Shown piece after piece: positions 56,900-64,000 of a stretch of 64,000 nucleotides of DNA. Origin of the DNA: Acidobacteriaceae bacterium (lineage in GTDB: Bacteria; Acidobacteriota; Terriglobia; Terriglobales; Acidobacteriaceae); assembly GCA_027449965.1 (NCBI GenBank), contig DAIDKP010000007.1:124001-188000 (forward strand), read 5' to 3'. Positions within the stretch are counted from its first letter, which is position 1. Each line of letters begins with the position of its first letter. The notes under the pieces were generated by a model. The model ran no database searches, had not been told where the DNA came from, and saw nothing but the letters and a program-made list of their open reading frames with translations. Made by a program: the position numbers and the translations under genes.

Positions 56900-58750
56900 T
56901 TAGAGACCCTCCTTGACGGCCAGTTCGCTGAGGATGCTTTCGGCATCGATGGGCAGTCCGTTGTAGTGAAGAATGCTGCGCAGCTTGACGGCCTGATCGG
57001 CGGCCAGGTCCAGCTTGAGCAGGCTGGCGAGCTGTGCATCGCGGTTCTGCTCGACGACGTAGATGCGCTGATGCGAGGCGACGAATTCGTGGACCGCATC
57101 GTTGAACGGATAGGCACGGACGCGCAGGTAATCGACATCGAGCTTGTGTTGCTTTTTCAGCTCGTCAAGCGCTTCGTTCACCGCAAAATCGGAGGTGCCG
57201 AAGGCGATGACGCCGATTTTTGCGCCGGTGCTGCGCTCCAGAACAGGCGCGGGAACCAGCGTTTGCGCGGTCTTGAACTTGCGCGCCAGCCGCTCCATGA
57301 CCTCGACGTACTCGTCGGGCTTTTCGGTATAGGCAGCCTTGCTGTTGTGGCCGGAGCCGCGTGTGAAGTAAGCCGCCTTGGGGTGGTCGGTGCCGGGCAG
57401 GGTACGATAGCCGATGCCGTCGCCGTCCACGTCGGCGTAGCGGGCGAAGCCGCCCAGCCGATTCAGGTCTTCTGCCGTGAGCACCTTGCCGCGATCCAGC
57501 GGCTTCGATGGGTAGTCAAAGGGATCGGACATCCAGTTGTTCATGCCCAGGTCGAGATCGGAGAGGACGAAAACCGGAGTCTGGAGCCGCTCGGCCAGGT
57601 CAAAAGCCGCATAGCCAAACTCGAAGCACTCTTTTACGGAGCCGGGCAGCAGGATCACATGCTTGGTATCGCCGTGCGAAAGGAAGGCAGTCGAAAGCAG
57701 ATCGGCCTGCGAGGTGCGCGTCGGCATTCCTGTGGAGGGCCCGGTGCGCTGCACGTCAAAGATGACGCCCGGAATCTCCGCGAAGTAGCCCAGGCCGCTG
57801 AACTCGGCCATGAGCGAGATGCCAGGACCGGAGGTGGCTGTCATGGATCGCGCGCCTGCCCATCCCGCGCCGAGCACCATGCCGATCGCGGCCAGTTCGT
57901 CTTCCGCCTGAACCACGGCAAAGGTCGCCTTGCCCTCGGCGTTGATGCGGAATTTTTTCAGGTAATCGATGGTGGCTTCAATGGTCGAGGTGGACGGTGT
58001 GATGGGATACCACGCGACCACGGTGACGCCGGCGAAGACTGCGCCAAGCGCCGCGGCCGAGTTGCCGTCGATGATGATCTTGCCTGCCGTCGCATTCATG
58101 CGCTCAATGAGGAATGGATCCTGCTTGGGCAAGTGTTCAGCGGCGTATTCCGCCCCTGCGCGCACCGCGCCCATGTTCAGGTCCATCGCCTTCTGTTTCT
58201 TGGCGAACTGCTTGTGCAGCGCTGCTTCCACGCTGGCCATGTCGATCTGGAGCAGGTGTGCGGCAACGCCGACGTAGACCATGTTCCTCACCAGCTTGCG
58301 CAGCTTGGCCTCAGGACAAACGGCAGCGGTGATCTTGTCGAAAGGCACCGGGTAGCAGACGACATCGTCGCGATATTGACGCAGGTTGAGCGCCTCGTCG
58401 TAGATGGCCGCAGAGCCGGGATGGAGTCCAAGAATATCCTCGCGCGCTGTCTCCGCGTTCATTGCGATCAGCACGTCGATTCGCTTGCGTCGCGCCACAT
58501 AGCCGTCTTTGCTGGCGCGGATGGTGTACCAGGTGGGTAGTCCGGCGATGTTGGAGGGAAAGAGATTCTTGCCGCTCACCGGGACGCCCATGTCAAAGAT
58601 GCTCTTCAGCAGGACGCTGTTCGCGGATTGCGAACCGGATCCATTGACGGTGGCTACCTGGATGCTGAAATCATTCACGACGCGAGCGCGCGCGTCCACA
58701 ACTGCTGATTTGCTCTGCTCATGACCCAGAGCAAGGTCTCCTGTCGCCAT
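56900..58750 (-). CDS. korA: 2-oxoacid:ferredoxin oxidoreductase, fused gamma-alpha subunit
   Basis: A 616-residue protein: the gamma-type domain (about 28-200: QVATVNGSGSQSANSVLLKS, GMPVSGKNLFPSNI-type region GVPVSGKNLFPSN) followed by the alpha domain (NSAAALGAVFAGVTVVAWYPITPSTS, MTATSGPGISLMAEF, GVIFDVQRTGPSTGMPTRTSQ). The gamma-alpha fusion is typical of 2-oxoglutarate:ferredoxin oxidoreductases. Starts at 58750 and is the first gene of the pair. A TATAAT on the minus strand at 58839-58844 lacks a good -35. Confidence 0.88.
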   Translation of the reverse strand: MATGDLALGHEQSKSAVVDARARVVNDFSIQVATVNGSGSQSANSVLLKSIFDMGVPVSGKNLFPSNIAGLPTWYTIRASKDGYVARRKRIDVLIAMNAETAREDILGLHPGSAAIYDEALNLRQYRDDVVCYPVPFDKITAAVCPEAKLRKLVRNMVYVGVAAHLLQIDMASVEAALHKQFAKKQKAMDLNMGAVRAGAEYAAEHLPKQDPFLIERMNATAGKIIIDGNSAAALGAVFAGVTVVAWYPITPSTSTIEATIDYLKKFRINAEGKATFAVVQAEDELAAIGMVLGAGWAGARSMTATSGPGISLMAEFSGLGYFAEIPGVIFDVQRTGPSTGMPTRTSQADLLSTAFLSHGDTKHVILLPGSVKECFEFGYAAFDLAERLQTPVFVLSDLDLGMNNWMSDPFDYPSKPLDRGKVLTAEDLNRLGGFARYADVDGDGIGYRTLPGTDHPKAAYFTRGSGHNSKAAYTEKPDEYVEVMERLARKFKTAQTLVPAPVLERSTGAKIGVIAFGTSDFAVNEALDELKKQHKLDVDYLRVRAYPFNDAVHEFVASHQRIYVVEQNRDAQLASLLKLDLAADQAVKLRSILHYNGLPIDAESILSELAVKEGL

Positions 58751-58983
58751 GTGGCGGGATTCCCTTCACTTTGAATTTTTCCTGGAAAGATTGCCGAAGT
58801 TCGTGCAGGGTTCCAACAATACTTTCGCCTCACCCAAGATTATAGCGATTCACGGGTAGATCGTGCCGGGCGGATCTTCGGGAATTCCCGCATTGCAATA
58901 GGGATGCCACCGAAGCAAAGAACGAATGGCTGGATTTGTTCATAATGGGAAAATCTCGGCCACGTCGTATTGGCGCATCGCGA

Positions 58984-60042
58984 TCAGTTGCGAAGGGTGA
59001 CCAGCAGTCGCTCAATTTCGGCGCGCGAGTCCGCGTTGAGCGGGAGCAGCGGCGAACGAGGCTGTCCACCGTAGTAGCCATTCCAGTCGCAGGCGTATTT
59101 GATGCCGGCGACACCGAGCCGATTGCCGATCACTGCGGCGGCTTCTGCCATGCGCTGCTGCCGGGCCACGGCAAGCGCTTCGTCGTGCTCTTTCCAGGCG
59201 GAATAAATCTCCTGACAGGCTTGCGGAGCGCAGGCGGCAAAGGCCAGCACCGCGCCCGAAGCTCCAGCGTCGAGAGACTCCTTCAGGTTGCCGACAGAGC
59301 CGGTGAGTACCTGGAAGCCGACCTCGCGTGTGCGGGTCTTGAGAGCGGGCGCGGTCATGGCAGGAGCTGCCACGGCCAAGCCTCCGGCCAGTTGGTCGGC
59401 GGAGACGAGCGCACCGATCTCGGCAGGCTGTGGACGCATCATGCGCGCGGTGACGGCTTCGAAGATTGTGGTCACGGTGACGGTGCGACGCGGCGCCAGG
59501 CGCGTGGCCTGCACCAGCGAACGGATGCGCTCGACGCTGCCGCTGGAGTCCTTGATGCCCCAGATGTTGGGGTGGGCGGACAGCTCGCTGACCACCTCCA
59601 GGGGAATCTCAAACTCCGTAAAGCGCGGGATCGAATACAGCAGTACAGGCAGGGGGGAACGATCCGCAACCGTGCGGAAGAAATGAAGCTGTGCGGCAGC
59701 TGTGAGCTGGGGACGATAGTAAGCGGGATTGCGGATAAGCACGGCATCAAAGCTCATCTTTGCCGCGTATTCGGCAAGCTCCATAGTGGCCGAGACGCTC
59801 TCTCGTCCGACTCCGGCGATCAGAACTTTGTCCGGCGCTGCGGTCTCCGCGGCGACGCGCAGTACGGTGCGCGACTCCTCATCGGTGAGAGCTACGGCCT
59901 CTCCGGTGGAGCCAAGAATGACCATGCCAGCGAGCAGAGTGCGCGAGTAACGCGCGATGTTATGTTCCAGTTTGCGCAGATAAAGGCGCTCATCGAAAGC
60001 AAAGGGCGTGGTCGCCGCCGCAAAGACACCATCGAGTAACAT
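58984..60042 (-). CDS. DapA-family aldolase (dihydrodipicolinate synthase / N-acetylneuraminate lyase superfamily)
   Basis: A 352-residue TIM-barrel with the Schiff-base Lys in IWGIKDSSGS, GSTGEAVALTDEES in place of DapA's GTTGE, and LLYSIPRF at the Tyr position. It is about 50 residues longer than DapA, with an insertion after the Lys (VQATRLAPRRTVTVTTIF and an Ala-rich segment around residues 185-235). It likely acts on another 2-oxoacid or sugar acid; the substrate is unknown. It stands alone. Confidence 0.75.
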   Translation of the reverse strand: MLLDGVFAAATTPFAFDERLYLRKLEHNIARYSRTLLAGMVILGSTGEAVALTDEESRTVLRVAAETAAPDKVLIAGVGRESVSATMELAEYAAKMSFDAVLIRNPAYYRPQLTAAAQLHFFRTVADRSPLPVLLYSIPRFTEFEIPLEVVSELSAHPNIWGIKDSSGSVERIRSLVQATRLAPRRTVTVTTIFEAVTARMMRPQPAEIGALVSADQLAGGLAVAAPAMTAPALKTRTREVGFQVLTGSVGNLKESLDAGASGAVLAFAACAPQACQEIYSAWKEHDEALAVARQQRMAEAAAVIGNRLGVAGIKYACDWNGYYGGQPRSPLLPLNADSRAEIERLLVTLRN

Positions 60043-60227
60043 GCTGATATTTTAGGCGCTGGAGCAGCGATGCGTCTTGCGAGCGTGGGAGAGTCGCGAA
60101 TATTTGCGCGGCGGGCCGTCGATTGCTGTCCGAAGATAGGCGGATTTTCTACTTTCCTCGGTCGTCATGTTCCCGTACACTCATCCTGAGCGGCATGGTG
60201 CAATTCGCCGCTTGGGGAGTGAGCGGG

Positions 60228-60749
60228 ATGATACGGGAAGAAGCGCTTCCGACGATGGAAGATGAGGACGAGGATCCCGTTGTTCAGGTTGCGCCCGAGA
60301 CGATTGCCGATATTCCCAATCAGGCATTCTGGGTGCTGGTTCACAGCCTTATAGCCGTTGGCTGCTGGATGGCCATGTTTATCCTCATCTCTCTGTTTCA
60401 CCCGGGTTTTATGCCCGTGCCCATCACCACGGCGCTTTCGTTTTCGGTTCCGTTTCTGTTCGGCAATGTGATTGCCCGCTTCAAGCCGAATGAAATGGCT
60501 CCGGTGATCTGGCTGGTGGGTGTGATCTGGTTTATGAGCGTCACGCTGTGGGTGCTGGATCTGCCTACAGGACCGAATGCGTGCAACCACTGCGATGCTT
60601 CGCAAAAACTGATTCTGACATTCCTCAGCTTTACCCAGGACAGCGGCTTGATCGACGGTCAGGGAAGGTTGCTGGGAACGTGGCCGACAGTGGCCATGAT
60701 TGGCTATTCGATGGGTTCCCACTTCGCGCTGCGTCGGCGCGCACGATGA
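60228..60749 (+). CDS. Small membrane protein of unknown function
   Basis: A 173-residue protein with an acidic N-terminus (MEDEDEDPVVQ) and three to four hydrophobic segments (FWVLVHSLIAVGCWMAMFIL, MPVPITTALSFSVPFLFG, MAPVIWLVGVIWFMSVTLWVL, LLGTWPTVAMIGYSMG). A Cys pair occurs in NACNHCDAS between the third and fourth. No family was recognised. The ATG at 60228 has GGAGTGAGCGGG before it; longer in-frame starts have no ribosome site. Confidence 0.6.
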   Translation: MIREEALPTMEDEDEDPVVQVAPETIADIPNQAFWVLVHSLIAVGCWMAMFILISLFHPGFMPVPITTALSFSVPFLFGNVIARFKPNEMAPVIWLVGVIWFMSVTLWVLDLPTGPNACNHCDASQKLILTFLSFTQDSGLIDGQGRLLGTWPTVAMIGYSMGSHFALRRRAR

Positions 60750-60780
60750 TGACGCGCACGATGATGCGGCACTACGACTT

Positions 60781-60808
60781 CCATAGCGATTGCGTACAAG
60801 CGCTATGG
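60781..60808. terminator. Hairpin between convergent genes, overlapping the rhamnosidase stop
   Basis: CCATAGCG (60781-60788) and CGCTATGG (60801-60808) are perfect inverted repeats with a 12-base loop. No T-tract is obvious on either strand. Confidence 0.35.
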
Positions 60809-63800
60809 CACTGAATCCACGACAAACGCATAGTTGCCGGCGCTTAATGTGTAGACGCGTTGACCGTCAGGCAGGAGATTCGTCGTGATGCCTTGAGACG
60901 ATTGAGCAGCAGCGTCCAGTGTTTTGCCGTTGAAGCGATAGTGGGTTGCCTGGGCTTCGGTCAATTTCAGTGCTCCGGTGCAGTTGGCAGGCAGCGTGAT
61001 CGACCAGTATGCCTTGCCTTCGGTGACGTTCCACTGGGAGTGAATTTCACCGTAGGGCGACGGATAGCGGAGATCGACTTGACCGACGCGAGCAGAAAAA
61101 GTGGGATGCAGCAGGACGGTATGAAATCCAGGATCGCTGGGCGTTGCATCCACTCCGGCAGCGTAGCGATAGATCCAGTCGGCCACAGCGCCATAGGCAT
61201 AGTGGTTGTAACTGTTCATGCTGGGGTCGCTCTTCATCTGGTCGCCGTTCCAGCGTTCCCACATGGTGGTTGCGCCGTGATCGACAAGATATCCCCAGGA
61301 TGGGTACTGCGTGTTGAGCAACAGGCGATAAGCAAGATCGGCGTGGCCGGTTTCGGTCAGCACAGCCAGCAGATAAGGCGTTCCAAGAAATCCGGTTCCA
61401 AGCAGGTCATGATTGGCGTGAATCCTGGCCACCAGATGATCGGCCACGCGCGCCCGCATCGCAGAGGGAACCATGTTCATGGCCAGCGTCAGGACATACC
61501 CGGTCTGGGTATCCTGGCTGTTCGCCAGCAGATTGGGATTGTTCACCGCCATGCCCGAGCCGTGCGTGCTGGCACCAGCGACAAAGCCGTCGGGTTGTAC
61601 AAACGCTGTTTGATAAGCCTTCTGAATCTGCTGGAAGAGCGCAGCATAATGTTGCTCTTCGGCTGTCTTGCCGAGCGCGTGCGCCATCTGCTGCATCCGC
61701 GTGACATCATAGGCCCAGTAGGCTGTTGCCACCAGCGTGAACTTGGTCGGGCCTGTCGGCGAAAGCCAGTCGCCGAAATGAATTCCCGCATGGTTGCGCC
61801 AAAGATGATCCGGGTTGGTGCGCTCAACGGCATCGACGTACCGCGTCATGGCGGCCCAGTTCTGCTGGAGGATGGTTGTGTCGCCGGTTTGCAGCCAGGA
61901 GGTCCAGGGGATGATGATTCCGGCATCGCTCCAGCCAGCGCCGGATTGCGATGAGGTCGTGGTGACGCCCGGGGCAAAGATGCCGTAAAGATCGCCTGCG
62001 ACGTCGGTGCCCGATGCGCTGTCCACCTGCGTTCCGCGCAGGTCTGCTGCATATTTGCGGGAGAACGCGGCTAACGTCATGTTATAGCTGGCCGTGCGCC
62101 AGAAGACCTGTGCATCCGCAGTCCATCCGAGCCGTTCATCCCGCTGCGGACAGTCGGTTGGCACTCCGACGAAGTTCGATCGCTGTCCCCACAGAATGTT
62201 GCTCCAAAGCTGATTCAGCATGGTGCTTCCGGTGGTCAATTGCGCGGCAAAGGGAGCATCTGTATGGAGTACGACGCCGAGAACAGCATCCAACGGCAGT
62301 TTCTGGCTCAGCCCGGTCACTTCGATGTATCGAAAGCCATGAAAGGTGAATTGCGGTTGGAACTGCTCGGTTCCTTTGCCGCTCAGAATGAAGGTGTCGG
62401 TCGATTTTGCAGTGCGCAGATTGTCGGTGTAAAGGGTGCCGTCGGCATTCACTATCTCGCCGGTGCGCACTCGAACTGTGGCGCCGCTGGCGCCGCTCAG
62501 CGCCAGTCGTTCCACGCCGGCAAAGTTCTGTCCGAAGTCGTAGATGAAGACACCGGGGCTGGGTTCGCTCACTGACTTGGCTCGCAGCAGGCGCTCCATG
62601 CGAATCGGTTCAAAATCCTGTGCATAGACGCGTGTGTTTTGCAGTGTGGGTTGGCGAACTTCCACCGGCTTCCAATCTGTTGCAGCAAAGGTTGCGGTCT
62701 GCCATCCGGGCATCTCCATCCGTGCATCCTGCGTCTCGCCGTCATAGATTTCTGCTTTGAGAATGGGCGATTGCGTCGCCTGCCACTGACCATCGGTGAC
62801 AACCCAGTCATCGCTGCCATCGGCGTATGCAATGTGGAGCATGGCGACCAACGAAGGTGGCGTCAGGCCATAGACGTTGGGCTGCTGAAACCACTGGAGC
62901 GGGGTCGAGTACCAGCCGGGAGCCAACTCCGCAGCAACAGCATTCCTGCCCTGAGTCAGGCTGTGCGTTACGTCATAGGTTTGATAGATGAGGCGCAGTC
63001 GGTAGTCGGACCATCCGGGAGCCAGCACGGCGTTGCCGGCACGATGACCGTTGACCCAAATCTGATAGGCACCGAGTGAGGTGACATACAAGCGAGCGGA
63101 GGCAATGGGCTTGTGAATGGCAAAGGTCTGACGCAACGCTTTGACGCTCTCAGCGGGCCAGGGTTTGCTGAGCGGCTCTTCCATGGATCTTGCCGTAGCG
63201 GTAGTTGCAAAATCCACCACAGGCTTCCAGACATCAGCGGGTTGTGCATTCGACGCGATGGTCCAACTGCTGTCTCGCGAAGGTTGATCCTGTGCCACTG
63301 CAACCATCCAATGGTTACTTTGAGAATCGGAACGATCTCCGGTTGCGAAGCTGGTCCTCTTGCCATCTGCCCCGGTCACCAGAAGAGTTGCGCTCATGGG
63401 CGTCGGCGACTCGGTGGTCGATGGATGACCAAGAAAATGCGTTGTCTCGATGGCCAGCAGATTGTTTCCGTCATGCAACGCCTGGGTGACATCGATGCGA
63501 AGATATTTTCTCCAGGGGAACTGATGCCACGGCGGCATACTCGCACCCTTTGCGACGGATTTCCCGTTGATCCAAGCGGAAGCTACGTCTTCGCCGGTGA
63601 CAAATAGCACCGCCTGCTTCACGGAATGGCTGAGGGTAAATTGAAGTCGATAGTCCAGGTTTTCGGTCGTTGTGCCAGCGGGAATGGTTACGCTTGCCTC
63701 CGGCGTGGTAACCCAACGCGCGTTCGCTTCGCGCAGCGCATTCTCTTCTGCGGTCTGCCAGCCGATCCATTGAGCGCCCTGCTGCTGAGCGGCTTCTACG

Positions 63801-64000
63801 GGATTCATCAATCCTGTCTCCCACCAGCTTGCACTGCTGGGCAAAAAAGCCTCTCCATCCTTGCCCCACACCCGCACACGCCACCAGTAGCGCGTCATGG
63901 GCTTGAGTGCCGGACCGCCGTATTGCACCCCAACGGATTGCGCGGAAGCGATGCGGCCGGAGTCCCAGACGTCGGCCTTGCCTGCCAGCAAAGTGGTCTC
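60803..64000 (-). CDS. Alpha-L-rhamnosidase (GH78), N-terminus beyond the window
   Basis: At least 1066 residues, open to the right edge, so the signal peptide and true start are missing. The order is beta-sandwich domains followed by a large (alpha/alpha)6 catalytic barrel: PTDCPQRDERLGWTADAQVFWRTA, HFGDWLSPTGPTKF, and the active-site stretch PSWGYLVDHGATTMWERWNGDQ, then DWIYRYAAGVD and a C-terminal beta domain. The acid/base Glu expected in the DERLGW block of GH78 is present. It removes terminal rhamnose from plant or microbial glycans. Confidence 0.9.
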   Translation of the reverse strand, partial: ETTLLAGKADVWDSGRIASAQSVGVQYGGPALKPMTRYWWRVRVWGKDGEAFLPSSASWWETGLMNPVEAAQQQGAQWIGWQTAEENALREANARWVTTPEASVTIPAGTTTENLDYRLQFTLSHSVKQAVLFVTGEDVASAWINGKSVAKGASMPPWHQFPWRKYLRIDVTQALHDGNNLLAIETTHFLGHPSTTESPTPMSATLLVTGADGKRTSFATGDRSDSQSNHWMVAVAQDQPSRDSSWTIASNAQPADVWKPVVDFATTATARSMEEPLSKPWPAESVKALRQTFAIHKPIASARLYVTSLGAYQIWVNGHRAGNAVLAPGWSDYRLRLIYQTYDVTHSLTQGRNAVAAELAPGWYSTPLQWFQQPNVYGLTPPSLVAMLHIAYADGSDDWVVTDGQWQATQSPILKAEIYDGETQDARMEMPGWQTATFAATDWKPVEVRQPTLQNTRVYAQDFEPIRMERLLRAKSVSEPSPGVFIYDFGQNFAGVERLALSGASGATVRVRTGEIVNADGTLYTDNLRTAKSTDTFILSGKGTEQFQPQFTFHGFRYIEVTGLSQKLPLDAVLGVVLHTDAPFAAQLTTGSTMLNQLWSNILWGQRSNFVGVPTDCPQRDERLGWTADAQVFWRTASYNMTLAAFSRKYAADLRGTQVDSASGTDVAGDLYGIFAPGVTTTSSQSGAGWSDAGIIIPWTSWLQTGDTTILQQNWAAMTRYVDAVERTNPDHLWRNHAGIHFGDWLSPTGPTKFTLVATAYWAYDVTRMQQMAHALGKTAEEQHYAALFQQIQKAYQTAFVQPDGFVAGASTHGSGMAVNNPNLLANSQDTQTGYVLTLAMNMVPSAMRARVADHLVARIHANHDLLGTGFLGTPYLLAVLTETGHADLAYRLLLNTQYPSWGYLVDHGATTMWERWNGDQMKSDPSMNSYNHYAYGAVADWIYRYAAGVDATPSDPGFHTVLLHPTFSARVGQVDLRYPSPYGEIHSQWNVTEGKAYWSITLPANCTGALKLTEAQATHYRFNGKTLDAAAQSSQGITTNLLPDGQRVYTLSAGNYAFVVDSVP

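Noticed and set aside
58839..58844. TATAAT on the minus strand upstream of korA
   Set aside because: No -35 element at 16-18 bases and only a six-base match, so it is not reported as a promoter.

Overview
The window looks like an acidobacterial chromosome, most likely class Terriglobia. This is inferred from high G+C with short gene spacing, a secreted protein with the VWFA-related domain typical of Acidobacteria, a long-tailed FtsZ followed by a penicillin-binding transpeptidase, and a mix of sugar-polymer enzymes, outer-surface glycosyltransferases and a GH78 rhamnosidase. No rRNA, tRNA, CRISPR array, insertion sequence or prophage gene was found. All calls come from reading the sequence and translations; no database search was run.

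Layout. 1-6.4 kb, plus strand: end of ftsA, ftsZ, a transpeptidase, a DedA-rhodanese fusion and a UbiD-type decarboxylase. 6.5-11.0 kb, minus strand: a compact aromatic amino acid operon (hppD, phhA, hmgA, fahA) that takes phenylalanine and tyrosine to fumarate and acetoacetate, with a divergent Lrp/AsnC regulator. 11.8-18.9 kb: acyl-CoA catabolism (carboxyltransferase, SCAD-like dehydrogenase, HMG-CoA lyase, enoyl-CoA hydratase) converging on a two-subunit 3-oxoacid CoA-transferase. Both the tyrosine route and HMG-CoA lyase yield acetoacetate, which the CoA-transferase can activate, so these blocks form one logical unit. RNase PH follows.

19.3-25.7 kb: a soluble histidine kinase, a sigma-54 activator whose receiver has lost its phospho-acceptor aspartate, and a small receiver/helical protein, preceded by a good sigma-54 promoter match; then purU, a luciferase-like flavoprotein and panD. 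25.8-31.5 kb: secreted proteins, including two tandem paralogues, one with a VWFA domain. 31.6-40.2 kb: TPR protein, thioesterase, Mrp-type Fe-S carrier, hrcA-grpE-dnaJ, a CPBP protease and a penicillin acylase. 40.2-49.2 kb: polytopic membrane proteins, polyprenyl synthase, a lone MIP18 protein and glycosyltransferases.

49.4-55.8 kb is the most unusual part: one-direction genes for an acyl carrier protein, an FkbH-like protein (interrupted by an in-frame TGA), a membrane-anchored SGNH-like protein, an MBOAT acyltransferase and a MaoC/hot-dog/SDR fusion. The set has the same parts list as the Dlt D-alanylation pathway (carrier, loader, MBOAT, anchored SGNH protein) but with FkbH as the likely loader, suggesting transfer of a glycerate-type or hydroxyacyl group to a surface polymer. 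The window ends with a convergent 2-oxoacid:ferredoxin oxidoreductase pair, a DapA-family aldolase, a small membrane protein and a large alpha-L-rhamnosidase that runs off the right edge.
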